A stretch of DNA of 64,000 nucleotides, taken from the NCBI RefSeq assembly GCF_002221525.1, contig NZ_CP011028.1, forward strand, positions 1,003,001-1,067,000, in the 5' to 3' direction. The stretch's first letter is position 1; each line of letters starts with the position of its first letter. Origin of the DNA: Pseudoalteromonas espejiana DSM 9414 (GTDB lineage: Bacteria > Pseudomonadota > Gammaproteobacteria > Enterobacterales > Alteromonadaceae). Below the pieces are notes generated by a model, which saw only the letters and a program-made list of their open reading frames with translations, was not told the origin of the DNA and did no database searches. Shown here in pieces: positions 1 through 9,965 of the stretch. Both the position numbers and the translations under genes were made by a program.

Positions 1-576
1 TTTGGTTTTAACGGTGGTTCACAATTACTTCTTTCAGACAAAGAAAATGCAACTGCTGTAGGTCAAATTTTACTTAATACCAACGCTGCTGCTGCAATGG
101 GTGCAATTGCTGCACTGTTTGTATGTAAAGTGTTATGGGGTAAAGCTGACTTAACTATGGTACTAAATGGCGCATTAGCAGGTTTAGTTGTTATTACTGC
201 AGACCCACTTTCACCATCACCATTAATGGCTTGTTTACTAGGTATTTTAGGTGGTTCACTGGTTGTGTTTAGCATTGTAGCGCTTGATAAAGCAAAAATT
301 GATGACCCAGTGGGTGCTATCTCAGTTCACGGTGTATGTGGCGCGCTAGGTATTATGTTAGTGCCAGTATCTAACGGCGATGCAAACTTTGTAACTCAGC
401 TTATTGGTTTAGTGACAATCTTAGCCTTTGTTTTTGTAGCTTCATTCATTGTATGGGCTATTTTAAAGCAAACTATGGGTATTCGTGTAACAGAAGAAGA
501 AGAGTTAAGCGGTATGGACCAACACGACTGTGGTGTTGATGCTTACCCTGAGTTTGTTTCTGTTCGCAGTAACTAA
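1..576 (+). CDS. amt: Ammonium transporter (Amt family), C-terminal part
   Basis: Inner-membrane channel for ammonium uptake. The gene is cut by the left edge of the window; the frame is open from base 1 and 191 codons remain before the TAA. The first residues, FGFNGGS, match the Amt signature that follows a conserved Trp. Later come a run of hydrophobic helices and the DPVGAISVHGVCG segment, which carries one of the conserved pore histidines (VHG). The soluble tail with acidic EEEEL ends in SVRSN. A glnK gene often sits upstream of amt in proteobacteria, but that side lies outside the window. A strong terminator follows directly. Family assignment is secure; which paralogue it is cannot be told. 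Confidence 0.93.
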   Translation, partial: FGFNGGSQLLLSDKENATAVGQILLNTNAAAAMGAIAALFVCKVLWGKADLTMVLNGALAGLVVITADPLSPSPLMACLLGILGGSLVVFSIVALDKAKIDDPVGAISVHGVCGALGIMLVPVSNGDANFVTQLIGLVTILAFVFVASFIVWAILKQTMGIRVTEEEELSGMDQHDCGVDAYPEFVSVRSN

Positions 577-603
577 TTCAAAATTTTAAATCATTGTGTT
601 CAC

Positions 604-631
604 AAAGCCCTACCTAGGTAGGGCTTTTTTC
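604..631 (+). terminator. Rho-independent terminator after amt
   Basis: A nine-pair stem, AAGCCCTAC / GTAGGGCTT with loop CTAG, is followed by a T-run. It closes the amt transcript and separates it from mrcB. Confidence 0.9.
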
Positions 632-724
632 ATTTAGGGTGGGTTAATTTTTCGGGTGTTAGCATATATCGTCTATGTTAAGCTCTCACTCGTAAAATAA
701 ACCTTTGGAATAAATTACACTTAA

Positions 725-3067
725 ATGGCCGATAACAAAAAAACACCCAGTAGCAAAACCACTTCTAAGCGTGCAACTAAAGCAGCAAGTACGCCACGTA
801 AAGCTAAATCAAAAACCACTAAAAAAACATCTAATACGGCTGCAAAACGCTCGTTCAAAAGAAAAACCTGGTCTGTTTTTTGGAAGTTAAGCTTAGCTGC
901 ATTTATTGCTATGGCGATGTACTTTATTTATTTAGACTCAAAAACAACACGTATATTTGAAGGTAATAAATGGCAGTTACCTGCTCAAGTGTATGCGCGT
1001 TCTATGGAGTTTTACCCAGGGCAGTTTTTATCTAGCCAAGAAGTTTTATGGGAGCTTGAACGTCTCAATTACACATCAGTTAATAGGCTAAGCCGCACTG
1101 GGCAGTTTGTAAAAACAGCCGATAGTATAAAAATTTATCGTCGCGACTTTGAGTTTTACGATGGCCTAGAACAAGCACATGTTATAGAACTTCGTTTTGC
1201 CGGACAAAAAGTAGCAACCATTAAAGACAAATTTGGACGGCGCCTTAATAGTGCTCGCTTAGAGCCTGTACAAATAGCGCGTATAGGTAATGATTCAAAA
1301 CAAGATAGAGAGTTTGTACCGCTCGATAAATTTCCGCCAATGCTAAAAGATACGTTATTAGTGGTAGAAGATCGTGATTTTTATCAGCATCATGGTGTGT
1401 CGGTATTTTCTATTTTACGTGCGCTTTATTCAAATATTAAAGCAGGGCGCACCGTGCAAGGTGGCAGTACCTTAACTCAGCAGCTTGCAAAAAATATATA
1501 CCTTACACGTGAACGTTCTTTAGTTCGCAAAATAAATGAAGCATTTATTGCGCTTATTTTAGATTACCGTTATTCAAAAGATCAGATTTTAGAAGCCTAT
1601 TTAAACGAGGTTTATTTAGGGCAATCGTATAACCAAGGTGTGCACGGCATGGGCCTTGCCGCAGAGTTTTACTTTTCTAAACCAGTTGATGAGCTTGAGT
1701 ACGATCAAATTGCACTGCTGGTGGCTATGGTAAAAGGGCCGTCTTATTATAACCCTCGCCGTTATAAAGAGCGAACTATGGAGCGCCGTGATTTAGTGCT
1801 GCGCTTAATGGTTGAAAACAAGCTTTTGAGTACTAAAGAGTACCGTGCATCGCTCAAGCGCCCAATTGATATCGCGCCAATGAAAGCAAATCTGCAAAAG
1901 TCATACCCTGGCTTTTTAGAGCTTGTAAACCGTGAGTTAAAACAACTATTACCCGATCAGCAAACCCTTGATGCCGGTGTGCGTGTGTTCACTTATTTTG
2001 ATTTGCAAAAGCAAACGGCCATGGAAGAGTCGATTCAAAAAAGCTTACCGTATTTAGAAAAACGCCCAAATACTAAAGAGCTTGAAGCGGCTATGATCTC
2101 GGTGAATGTAGAAAAAGGCGGTGTATCTGCGTTAGTCTCAGGGCGCGACGTGCGTTACTCGGGCTTTAATCGCGTACTTGATACTAAGCGCAATATTGGC
2201 TCATTAGTAAAGCCTGCTGTCTACTTAACAGCATTGCAGCTGCCTCATTATAATTTAGCTACTCAGCTTGATGACTCACCAGTACAAGTAACTAATGAGC
2301 AAGGTAAAGTGTGGCAGCCAGAAAATTTTGATCACCAATACCGGGGTACATTGCCTCTATATAAAGCATTTAGTAATAGTATTAATATTCCAGCCGTTAA
2401 TTTAGGTTTAGATGTAGGCGTAGATAAAGTTGCCAACACACTTAAAGGCTTAGGTGCTAAAGGGCGTATAGATGAATACCCATCGTTGCTACTTGGTGCT
2501 GTTGAAATGTCGAGTTTTGAAGTAGCGCAGCTTTACACCACTATAGCTGCTGATGGTCAATACAGAGAGCTTACTGCTATTTCAGCGCTTACTGACTCAG
2601 TGGGCAGTGTGCTGTACAAACATAAGGTTAAATCTGAGCCTCGCTTTGCAAGTGATGCGGTTTATATGACTAAATACGCTATGAAGCGTGTAACAAAAGA
2701 CGGTACAGCCAAACGATTGAATTTACATTTTCCGTCAATTCAATTAGCAGGCAAAACAGGTACCAGTAATGATTTGCGTGATAGCTGGTTTGCAGGGTTT
2801 GATCAAAACACCGTAACAGTTGCTTGGCTTGGCCGGGATGACAATAAAAGTACCGGGCTAACGGGTAGCGTAGGGGCCCTTGAAGCGTACATTCGTTACT
2901 TAAAACCGCTTAACCCTGAAGCTATTGCCGATACCCGCCCACCATCAATTAGATGGGCGTTTGTGAATGAGCAAACAGGCTTGCAAGCCCCTCCGGGCTG
3001 CGGCAAGGTTATTCAGCTACCGCTTAGAGCTAGCGAGTTTGAACCAAGGCCGCAATGCATACGCTAG
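725..3067 (+). CDS. mrcB: Penicillin-binding protein 1b, bifunctional glycosyltransferase/transpeptidase
   Basis: Class A PBP that polymerises and cross-links peptidoglycan in the periplasm. 780 aa. A very basic cytoplasmic tail (residues 1-48) precedes one membrane anchor (about 50-70). A UB2H-like region follows, then the GT51 domain with catalytic E215 in the EDRDF motif and GGSTLTQQ at 246-253. The transpeptidase domain shows all three motifs: S493-x-x-K496, S552-I-N554 and K677TGT680. Length and order fit E. coli PBP1b, although the C-terminal tail is shorter. It stands alone between two terminators. In E. coli the protein is activated by the lipoprotein LpoB, which is not encoded here. 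Confidence 0.96.
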   Translation: MADNKKTPSSKTTSKRATKAASTPRKAKSKTTKKTSNTAAKRSFKRKTWSVFWKLSLAAFIAMAMYFIYLDSKTTRIFEGNKWQLPAQVYARSMEFYPGQFLSSQEVLWELERLNYTSVNRLSRTGQFVKTADSIKIYRRDFEFYDGLEQAHVIELRFAGQKVATIKDKFGRRLNSARLEPVQIARIGNDSKQDREFVPLDKFPPMLKDTLLVVEDRDFYQHHGVSVFSILRALYSNIKAGRTVQGGSTLTQQLAKNIYLTRERSLVRKINEAFIALILDYRYSKDQILEAYLNEVYLGQSYNQGVHGMGLAAEFYFSKPVDELEYDQIALLVAMVKGPSYYNPRRYKERTMERRDLVLRLMVENKLLSTKEYRASLKRPIDIAPMKANLQKSYPGFLELVNRELKQLLPDQQTLDAGVRVFTYFDLQKQTAMEESIQKSLPYLEKRPNTKELEAAMISVNVEKGGVSALVSGRDVRYSGFNRVLDTKRNIGSLVKPAVYLTALQLPHYNLATQLDDSPVQVTNEQGKVWQPENFDHQYRGTLPLYKAFSNSINIPAVNLGLDVGVDKVANTLKGLGAKGRIDEYPSLLLGAVEMSSFEVAQLYTTIAADGQYRELTAISALTDSVGSVLYKHKVKSEPRFASDAVYMTKYAMKRVTKDGTAKRLNLHFPSIQLAGKTGTSNDLRDSWFAGFDQNTVTVAWLGRDDNKSTGLTGSVGALEAYIRYLKPLNPEAIADTRPPSIRWAFVNEQTGLQAPPGCGKVIQLPLRASEFEPRPQCIR

Positions 3068-3090
3068 CGTATTACGCTATATAAAATATA

Positions 3091-3118
3091 AAGCCGCTGT
3101 TGAGCGGCTTTGTTTTAT
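3091..3118 (+). terminator. Terminator after mrcB
   Basis: AAGCCGCT / AGCGGCTT stem with a GTTG loop, followed by TGTTTT. It lies between mrcB and the convergent chemoreceptor gene. Confidence 0.85.
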
Positions 3119-3133
3119 TAAGCGTTTTTTAGA

Positions 3134-4975
3134 TTAAGACTTAAAAAACTGCATTGATTTAGTCAAGTCATCAGAGAGCTGACTAAGTTGCTGTGCATCT
3201 TGTAGTGTAGATTGCGCAGAGAGAAGAGTTTGATCTGCTAGGTTACTCACTTCTTGCGAATCACTTAATGCTTGTGTGGTTGCGTTAGATTGTTCTTTTA
3301 CGCGAAGCGCTATTTCTTCGCCTTGGTGTTTTATATCGCCCATGCTTTGCTCTGCACTTTGTAAAACGTCGTTTGTTTGAGAAGCGGCTTTTACCGATTG
3401 TTCCATCTTCTGGACACTTGATCGCATTTTTTGCTGTGTATCATCAGAGGCTTGTTGTAGCGAGCTAATAATTTGGTGAATTTCTTGGGTTTGTGTTTGT
3501 GTACGCTGTGCAAGGGTTCTTACTTCATCAGCGACTACGGCAAAACCGCGGCCATGTTCACCAGCGCGTGCGGCTTCTATTGCTGCGTTTAGAGCTAATA
3601 AGTTAGTTTGATCGGCTATTTCGCTAATGCCTTTGCTTACTTTACTAATTTCTTGGCTGTCTTGAGCAAGTCTATTTAAAGCTTGTTGGCTTTCGGTAAA
3701 CTCAACTTGTAGGTCTTGCATGTATTTTGCAAGTTCCATCGTGTTGTTAGAGCCTTGTTTTACATGTTGTGCGGCATCTTGTGCTGTTACCATTGCTAGG
3801 TTTGCCGAGTCTTCAACACTTAGCGCACTTTGCTCCATATTACTGAGTGCATCGTGAATCGCGTTTACGCGTATTTGCTGCTTTTCAACATCGTTACTTG
3901 TTTGGCTACTTGCCTGTGAAAGTGAGCTAGTAGCGCCACATAGCTCGGCAGTACTTGCCTTAACACTATCTAAAAGCACTGAAAACGCATTAAGCAGTGC
4001 GTTGTAGCGCGCAGCGATAATTCCCATCTCATCATTGGTGGTTGAATCTATTGTTGCATTTAAATTACCGCTTGCGGCTTTTTGGGCTGCATTGGCAAAC
4101 TGATTTATGGTATCAACTACTGCAAAGTAAAAGCCAACCATCAGGTAAAAAGCAAATAATAAACTAAGCACTGAGGCGGCCAATACAGTATTTCGAGTCC
4201 ATAATTGTGCTGTGTGTTTGCTAGCAATTAAATTCTCAAGCGTAGGAATACTTTTATTAATCAAATTGCTGATACTAGTGTGCACTGAATTGGTAAGTTG
4301 AGAAAAATCACCTTGCGTGAGTTGTATATCGTCTGGTTCGAGAAGCTTTTTATCAATTGCAGTTTTAAATGCATCAACCGCTGCATGAAGTTGTGTAAGT
4401 GCTGGGTTTAATGCTTTTTTTACCGATGAGTCAGCATCAAGGGCTACTTTTAGAGATTTATTTAATTGGCTTTCATATAACGGCAGCGATTTACTTAAAT
4501 TAGAAAGTGAAATAAAAGTATCGGGAGTAAAACGATTGTTTTGTAATACTGTATTTGCGCTTTGCGCGGTTAAATTTATTTGCATTATAAGCGCAGGAAT
4601 AGGGGATACTAATGAACGATTAACATAAGCGCTGGCTAGTTGGTTATCTAATGCTAAATTAGATTCAATTGAAATCAGCTCTAACACTTCGTCTGCTTGG
4701 TCATTTTTTACAGCAAAGCCTAACGAGCGTGCTACTTGTATATTCTTATCAGTCTGACCTTGCATTTGGTTGGCGAGTATTGCTCTGTAACCTTTTAAGC
4801 CTTGTTGCTGCATTTTAGAAACGTTTATGCTTTCACTTAGTAAGGATACTAAAAAAAATAAACTCAAAGCGAGCGGGAGTAATAATATACCAAACACTAA
4901 GCTAATTTTTGTTTTGTATTTTAGATTTGCCATAAGTGATATAGCAGGGGCAGCAAAGCGTCTTAATCCCGACAT
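3134..4975 (-). CDS. Methyl-accepting chemotaxis protein, transmembrane
   Basis: Chemoreceptor of 613 aa that would signal to CheA/CheW. Membrane segment 1 spans about 23-46, a periplasmic helical sensor region about 47-262 and membrane segment 2 about 263-287. A HAMP domain (about 288-340) and a long cytoplasmic coiled-coil with the near-invariant hairpin tip ([20 protein letters not shown]) follow. The periplasmic part is predicted all-helical and rich in Ser/Asn/Leu, closest in look to four-helix-bundle sensors; the ligand is unknown. An internal ATG at residue 15 lacks a ribosome site, so the first start is kept. No C-terminal CheR-binding pentapeptide is visible (ends in MQFFKS). Confidence 0.93.
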   Translation of the reverse strand: MSGLRRFAAPAISLMANLKYKTKISLVFGILLLPLALSLFFLVSLLSESINVSKMQQQGLKGYRAILANQMQGQTDKNIQVARSLGFAVKNDQADEVLELISIESNLALDNQLASAYVNRSLVSPIPALIMQINLTAQSANTVLQNNRFTPDTFISLSNLSKSLPLYESQLNKSLKVALDADSSVKKALNPALTQLHAAVDAFKTAIDKKLLEPDDIQLTQGDFSQLTNSVHTSISNLINKSIPTLENLIASKHTAQLWTRNTVLAASVLSLLFAFYLMVGFYFAVVDTINQFANAAQKAASGNLNATIDSTTNDEMGIIAARYNALLNAFSVLLDSVKASTAELCGATSSLSQASSQTSNDVEKQQIRVNAIHDALSNMEQSALSVEDSANLAMVTAQDAAQHVKQGSNNTMELAKYMQDLQVEFTESQQALNRLAQDSQEISKVSKGISEIADQTNLLALNAAIEAARAGEHGRGFAVVADEVRTLAQRTQTQTQEIHQIISSLQQASDDTQQKMRSSVQKMEQSVKAASQTNDVLQSAEQSMGDIKHQGEEIALRVKEQSNATTQALSDSQEVSNLADQTLLSAQSTLQDAQQLSQLSDDLTKSMQFFKS

Positions 4976-5059
4976 AGGTTTCTCTTATATTTTAAAATGA
5001 GTCTAATAAACTAGACCGTATTAAGCTTAAGTATCATTCAATTATAAGAGTTTACAAAT

Positions 5060-5086
5060 AAAAAAAGCCCTTTCGGGCTTTTTTCA
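5060..5086. terminator. Bidirectional terminator
   Basis: AAAAAAGCCC TTTC GGGCTTTTTT is symmetric, with A-run and T-run. It lies downstream of hemL (minus) and upstream of the chemoreceptor gene (minus), so it most likely ends the hemL transcript. Confidence 0.85.
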
Positions 5087-5146
5087 ATCTTTAGTTTTAA
5101 TAACACACGTTATAAACAAACTATTAACGCAGGTTATTTGAGCTAT

Positions 5147-6427
5147 TTATAGTTTTGCAAAAGCGCGCTCAGCAGCTTCTATTGTAGCTTTAACTTCTTG
5201 CTCTGTATGCGCAGCGCACACAAAGCCTGCTTCAAATGCAGAAGGTGCTAGGTATACGCCTTCTTCAAGCATTAGGTGAAAAAAGCGCTTAAAGCGTTCT
5301 AAATCACATTCTGTTGCTTGTTGGTAAGTTGTCACTTTTTCAGCATCAGTGAAGAAAAAGCCATACATGCCGCCAGCATAGTTAGTTGTTAAAGGTATAC
5401 CTGCTTTTTTAGCGCCAGCTTCAAAGCCTTCACAAATTGCTTTAGAAATTGCTTCAAGCTTATCGTGTAAGCCAGGCTCACTTAATAGCTCAAGTGATTT
5501 TAAACCTGCAGCCATTGCAATTGGGTTACCAGAAAGCGTACCTGCTTGGTAAACAGGGCCTACCGGCGCAATGTAATCCATTATTTCGGTTTTACCGCCA
5601 AATGCGCCTACAGGCATGCCGCCGCCAATGACTTTACCTAAACATGTTAAGTCAGGTTTTATGTTGTAATACGCTTGCGCGCCACCTAATGCAACACGAA
5701 AGCCCGTCATAACTTCGTCAAAAATAAGCACTGACTTATATTCATCACATACTGCGCGTAGGCCTTCTAAAAAGCCTTCAACAGGTGGAATACAGTTCAT
5801 GTTACCTGCTACTGGCTCAACAATAACACAGGCAATTTCGTCTGCGTATTTTTCGAATATAGCTTTTACTTCATCAAGGTTATTAAACGATACTGTAAGC
5901 GTGTGCTTAGCAAAGTCCTCAGGAATACCAGGAGAGTTTGGTACGCCCATTGTTAAAGCACCTGAACCCGCTTTTACTAATAACGAGTCAGCATGGCCGT
6001 GGTAACAACCTTCAAATTTTAGGATTTTGTCACGATTAGTAAAACCACGCGCTAAACGAATTGCACTCATAGTGGCTTCAGTACCCGAGCTAACCATGCG
6101 TACTTTTTCGATTGACGGAACAAGCTCTTTTACTTTTTCAGCCATTAAAATTTCAGCTTCGGTAGGGGCGCCATAGCTTAAGCCGTTTTCTACAGCTTCG
6201 TGAACAGCTTGTTTTATAGCTGGGTGGTTATGACCCATGATCATAGGGCCCCACGAACCTACATAATCGATATAACGGTTACCATCGGCATCAAAAGTAA
6301 AGGCACCTTCGGCTTTAGTGATAAATAGTGGCGTGCCACCTACACCGTTAAATGCACGTACAGGTGAATTTACGCCACCAGGAATTGAAGTTTGTGCACG
6401 ATTAAATAAATCTTGGCTAATTGTCAT
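5147..6427 (-). CDS. hemL: Glutamate-1-semialdehyde 2,1-aminomutase
   Basis: PLP enzyme that converts glutamate-1-semialdehyde to 5-aminolevulinate, the C5 entry into tetrapyrrole synthesis. 426 aa, the usual family length. The PLP lysine is K265 in [26 protein letters not shown] (about 236-244) supplies the cofactor-binding Asp, and the N-terminal NSPVRAF segment is typical. It lies 35 bp downstream of pyrB on the same strand and may be co-transcribed with it. hemJ, another haem-pathway gene, lies 1.2 kb away. Assignment is secure. Confidence 0.97.
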   Translation of the reverse strand: MTISQDLFNRAQTSIPGGVNSPVRAFNGVGGTPLFITKAEGAFTFDADGNRYIDYVGSWGPMIMGHNHPAIKQAVHEAVENGLSYGAPTEAEILMAEKVKELVPSIEKVRMVSSGTEATMSAIRLARGFTNRDKILKFEGCYHGHADSLLVKAGSGALTMGVPNSPGIPEDFAKHTLTVSFNNLDEVKAIFEKYADEIACVIVEPVAGNMNCIPPVEGFLEGLRAVCDEYKSVLIFDEVMTGFRVALGGAQAYYNIKPDLTCLGKVIGGGMPVGAFGGKTEIMDYIAPVGPVYQAGTLSGNPIAMAAGLKSLELLSEPGLHDKLEAISKAICEGFEAGAKKAGIPLTTNYAGGMYGFFFTDAEKVTTYQQATECDLERFKRFFHLMLEEGVYLAPSAFEAGFVCAAHTEQEVKATIEAAERAFAKL

Positions 6428-6462
6428 GAAAAATCCTATAAATTGTCGCTTGGTAAAAATGT

Positions 6463-7479
6463 TTAGCTGTCGCGTTTGCGGCTAAACCAAGGTACGTCTA
6501 CTTCATATTGCTCGACTTTGTTTTCTACGCCGAGCGTTAAAGCAAACAGTGCCATACGAATTAATACGCCATTTTGTACTTGGCGGAATATTGCTAAATT
6601 GTCGTTACTATTTAAATCGTTATCAAGCTCGTTAGCTTCTAAACGGCTATCACGTGGCAGTGGGTGCATCAGTACTGAGTTTGGCTTACAGTGCGCATTA
6701 TAAATAGATTGGCTTATTCTAAAACCACCACGGTATTTATTTGCTTCTTCTTGTGAAGGAAAACGCTCTTCTTGAATACGTGTTTGATAAACAATATCGG
6801 CAGCTAAATTGCCTTCCATTTTGTTTACTAGCTGTATTTTATGGCCTGCGTTTTCTACTGAGTCTAAAATGTAATCTGGCATTTGCAGGCCATCAGGTGC
6901 CACCATAGAAAACTTCACGTTTTTGTAATGGCACAATAATTTAGATAAAGAGTGCACAGTGCGGCCATATTTTAAATCGCCTACAAGGGCTATATGCATG
7001 CCATCAATATTTTGATCAAAGCGATTTAGCTCACGCTCAATGGTTAGTAGGTCGAGCAAGGCTTGAGTAGGGTGCTCGTTTGGCCCATCACCACCATTTA
7101 TTACTGGTACAGTACAACCGTCTGCAAATTCGCTAACAGAGCCTGCATCTGGGTGGCGCATAGCGACAGCATCAGCGTACGCTGAAATAACACGAGCGGT
7201 GTCGTAAAGCGACTCCCCTTTTGCAAGTGCTGAGCTTTGCATGCCGGTTGTTTCGCGTACACCACCACCAAGTAAATTAAAGGCGGTGCCAAAACTTACG
7301 CGCGTACGCGTACTTGGTTCAAAAAACAAATTCGCTAAAATAGCGCCTTCAAGCACTGTTGTTTGCTTTTGCTTTTTAGCATAAGGCTCCATTTTTTTTG
7401 CTACTGCAAAAATACGTTCAATGCAGTCTCTGTCTAGTTGATTTACCGACAGTATATGCTCACCTTGGAAACTTAACAT
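6463..7479 (-). CDS. pyrB: Aspartate carbamoyltransferase catalytic chain
   Basis: Catalyses the first committed step of pyrimidine synthesis, carbamoyl phosphate plus aspartate to carbamoyl-aspartate. Diagnostic motifs are FEPSTRTR (carbamoyl-phosphate loop), HPTQ and [12 protein letters not shown] start at ATG 7479 ([10 protein letters not shown]), which has AGGAATAA just upstream; an in-frame TTG 18 bases earlier has no ribosome site. That gives 338 aa, about 27 longer than E. coli PyrB, with an extended C-terminus ending [11 protein letters not shown]. No regulatory-chain gene (pyrI) or pyrC-like gene adjoins it; hemL follows instead. Confidence 0.95.
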   Translation of the reverse strand: MLSFQGEHILSVNQLDRDCIERIFAVAKKMEPYAKKQKQTTVLEGAILANLFFEPSTRTRVSFGTAFNLLGGGVRETTGMQSSALAKGESLYDTARVISAYADAVAMRHPDAGSVSEFADGCTVPVINGGDGPNEHPTQALLDLLTIERELNRFDQNIDGMHIALVGDLKYGRTVHSLSKLLCHYKNVKFSMVAPDGLQMPDYILDSVENAGHKIQLVNKMEGNLAADIVYQTRIQEERFPSQEEANKYRGGFRISQSIYNAHCKPNSVLMHPLPRDSRLEANELDNDLNSNDNLAIFRQVQNGVLIRMALFALTLGVENKVEQYEVDVPWFSRKRDS

Positions 7480-7505
7480 GGGGTTATTCCTAATCAATCA
7501 AAAGG

Positions 7506-7541
7506 GCGCGATAATCCAAAAAATGGGGCACGCAATCGCGC
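7506..7541 (-). promoter_or_regulatory. Inverted repeat in the pyrB leader
   Basis: GCGCGAT and ATCGCGC form a perfect seven-pair stem 27 bases upstream of the pyrB start, with a 22-nt loop. On the pyrB strand the stem is followed by CCTTTTGATT, a weak T-rich tail. It could be a leader hairpin (attenuator-like) or an operator. I see no convincing leader peptide, so the role is open. Confidence 0.35.
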
Positions 7542-7594
7542 GTGTTATAACAAGAATTGTAAATTGCAGCGCAGTTTAACATGCACCGAAACGC

Positions 7595-8029
7595 TTATAA
7601 ATTAGGTTTTATTACCGCAAGCGCAACAATAATTAGTAGTGCAATTACTGGCAGCTCGTTAAAAATACGATAAAAACGGTCTGTTTTAGTGTTTCTATCG
7701 TGTTTAAAGTCGCTAAGTAATTTAAAGCAGTAACCATGGTAAATATATAATATGATTACGAGAACTAGCTTATAGTGCAGCCACATACTGTATCTAAACC
7801 ACTCACGGCCATATTCTACAATGGTGAGTACACCAAAAACGGCTGTTAAAATGGCAAATGGCGTTACAAAAAAGAGTAACCGGCGCTCCATTACTTTAAG
7901 CATAGAGTTACAGGCTTTTTCTTCGCTCATTGCGTGGTACACAAAAAGCCGAGGTAAGTAAAAAATACCGGCAAACCAAGCAATCATAAAAAAAATGTGT
8001 AGTGTTTTATAAATTAATAAAGCGCTCAT
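7595..8029 (-). CDS. hemJ: HemJ-type protoporphyrinogen IX oxidase (membrane)
   Basis: 144-aa integral membrane protein of the HemJ/UPF0093 family, which oxidises protoporphyrinogen IX to protoporphyrin IX in many proteobacteria lacking HemG/HemY. Four hydrophobic helices are visible. The conserved histidine of helix 1 is H11 in TLHIFFMIAWFAG, and the conserved lysine of helix 3 is K87 in MWLHYKLVLV. Both are known to be essential in characterised HemJ proteins. It lies 7 bp downstream of the ClC gene on the same strand, so the two probably share a transcript. Confidence 0.88.
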   Translation of the reverse strand: MSALLIYKTLHIFFMIAWFAGIFYLPRLFVYHAMSEEKACNSMLKVMERRLLFFVTPFAILTAVFGVLTIVEYGREWFRYSMWLHYKLVLVIILYIYHGYCFKLLSDFKHDRNTKTDRFYRIFNELPVIALLIIVALAVIKPNL

Positions 8030-8036
8030 AATGATC

Positions 8037-9719
8037 CTAAAGTAGGCTGTTACGAATAGTTAAAATATTATTTATTTGATCCCAGCGAAGTAACCCCATT
8101 ATTTGTTGGTTATCTAACAAGTTATACACGTATAGTGCGCCGCTGCGTTTATCTTTTAAAATATCAAAGGCATCAGCAAGGGTCGATTGGCTGCTAATAC
8201 CCTGTAAGCTAATGTAGTTTATATTTATGGTCTCGCCCGACATTAATGTTAAGTCGTACTCTGCAAGACGGTAGCCGTTTTCTTCATCAAATACTATTAG
8301 TGGTGTTTGGCTATCCATGGCATCTAAGGTGTTTTTTATTTGCTCTTTATCATCGGAATAAAGCAGCTTAAAGTCTTCATCCATATCATCCATTATGCCT
8401 ACTTTTTGCAGAGCTTCGGTGGCAGGGGATACATGATAGGGCAACCCTTGAAAGTCTAATTGCTGTAAAAATATAGAGCGATTGCCAAACACTTGTAGCG
8501 CAGTTACATAAGCTGTGGTGATGACCAACATGGCCGGTACAATAATCTCAGGCGACGAGGTAAGCTCCATTACTGTGGTTAAAGCCGCTAATGGTGCATG
8601 CAATGTTGCAGCAAGTAACCCTGCCATGCCCAGTACGCCATATGTTCCGGCTATATCAGCACCTGGGCTTATAAACTGTGCAAAAAAGGCCATTAAAGTA
8701 CCCGTTAAAACCCCAAGCCCAATTACTGGACCTATTAACCCACCGGGTATACCTAAGCCAATTGCAAATAAAGTTGCCAGTAACTTGGCAATCAAAATAG
8801 TAGTAAGTAATTGCGCGTTTTCTGGCGATTCGACCGCAATAGTAATTGCGCTCATACCTGAGCCCATAGCTTGAGGTACCGCATAAGCAATTATGCTGGC
8901 AATACAACCTGCAATCAGTAAACGCGGAAACATGCTTAAAGGTTTAAATGTTTTTATAATTAACATTAAGTTTTGATTAAAGCTGTACGCAATGGCGCCT
9001 AATGCCATGCCACATAAAATTAAATAAGGGTAATGCCAGCCACTAAGCGCAGTAATGCTAATAAGTGCTAGCTCAGAGCCTTCGCCAAATACAAACTGAG
9101 TAGCCAATGCACCAGTGAGGGCCGCCAGCATAATTGGCACAAAGATATGTACTTTATATTCGCGCAGCACCACTTCCATTACAAAAATAACGGCGGCAAG
9201 CGGGGTGTTAAATGAGGCAGCAATACCTGCAGCAACACCACAGCCGCTTAGTGTACGCATAGCGTTATGGGGTAAATGAAGTTTATCGGCTAGTATACTC
9301 GCGCCAGTAGCCCCCATATGAACTGATGGCCCTTCGCGGCCAACCGAAAAACCACTAATAAGTGCAAGCGCGCCACCAACAAATTGATTTACCGTGTTAT
9401 ATAAAGGCATTTGCCCGTAATGGCGTTTAATACGATGAATAACAAACGGAATACCTAATCGGTAGTGTTTAAAGCCAGTAAATGCGGCAAAAGTGGCAAT
9501 AAGTAACGCGGCAATAAGCGGCATTAATACGCGTTCTAGAGTGGGTAAAGTAGTAAAGTTATCAGGAGTTTCTAAAAATAAACTTTGAAAAAACAGAATA
9601 GTTAAACGAAATAAAATAATAAAAAATGCAGCAATTAAACCAGCACTTACGCCTAACAAGCATAATTGCACAGAGGTTTTTGGTTTTGCTAATCGACGCC
9701 TGAGTTGCTCAAGCCACAT
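8037..9719 (-). CDS. ClC-family chloride channel/transporter
   Basis: Polytopic anion transport protein with a C-terminal cytosolic region resembling a degenerate CBS pair. I use ATG 9719 (MWLEQLRRRL), which has GGAGA eight bases upstream, rather than the ATG 42 bases earlier; this gives 560 aa. Signatures are GREGPSVHMG (about residues 127-136, with the external gating glutamate), RLGIP in place of the usual GSGIP, and GIPGGLIGPVIG. In the segment FNTPLAAVIFVMEVV the position of the internal proton glutamate of E. coli ClcA (E203) appears to be valine. That residue pattern is associated with ClC channels rather than H+/Cl- exchangers; see findings. Confidence 0.9.
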   Translation of the reverse strand: MWLEQLRRRLAKPKTSVQLCLLGVSAGLIAAFFIILFRLTILFFQSLFLETPDNFTTLPTLERVLMPLIAALLIATFAAFTGFKHYRLGIPFVIHRIKRHYGQMPLYNTVNQFVGGALALISGFSVGREGPSVHMGATGASILADKLHLPHNAMRTLSGCGVAAGIAASFNTPLAAVIFVMEVVLREYKVHIFVPIMLAALTGALATQFVFGEGSELALISITALSGWHYPYLILCGMALGAIAYSFNQNLMLIIKTFKPLSMFPRLLIAGCIASIIAYAVPQAMGSGMSAITIAVESPENAQLLTTILIAKLLATLFAIGLGIPGGLIGPVIGLGVLTGTLMAFFAQFISPGADIAGTYGVLGMAGLLAATLHAPLAALTTVMELTSSPEIIVPAMLVITTAYVTALQVFGNRSIFLQQLDFQGLPYHVSPATEALQKVGIMDDMDEDFKLLYSDDKEQIKNTLDAMDSQTPLIVFDEENGYRLAEYDLTLMSGETININYISLQGISSQSTLADAFDILKDKRSGALYVYNLLDNQQIMGLLRWDQINNILTIRNSLL

Positions 9720-9903
9720 GCTGTATTCTCCGCCACATTTTTTCAGCGAGCAGTTTATCAAAAGTGTTAAGCTAAGTCCTTGTGATTTTGCAATTTTAAT
9801 AACTTATATTAACAAAGTATGCGATAAGTCATCTTAATTGAAAGAGCTTAGACAAAGCATGTAGCTGGCTCATGAAAATGATATAATTAAGACTTGCTTT
9901 ACT

Positions 9904-9936
9904 ATACTTGATTAAAACACTCGGGTATTAGATAAT
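9904..9936 (+). promoter_or_regulatory. erpA promoter with overlapping IscR type-1-like site
   Basis: A sigma70-type promoter, TTGATT (9908-9913), 17-bp spacer, GATAAT (9931-9936), lies 30 bases before erpA. Bases 9904-9928 read ATACTTGATTAA AACACTCGGGTAT. By eye they match the 25-bp IscR type-1 consensus known from E. coli at all but two positions and cover the -35 box and most of the spacer. Holo-IscR would be expected to repress here when Fe-S clusters are plentiful, as at E. coli erpA (yadR). The consensus is recalled from memory. Confidence 0.75.
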
Positions 9937-9965
9937 CACGCCATTGCGATATTGAGGGTTTTAAA

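Noticed and set aside
5449..6005. Plus-strand frames inside hemL and similar antisense frames elsewhere
   Set aside because: They mirror strong genes, lack ribosome sites and show low-complexity composition expected of shadows.
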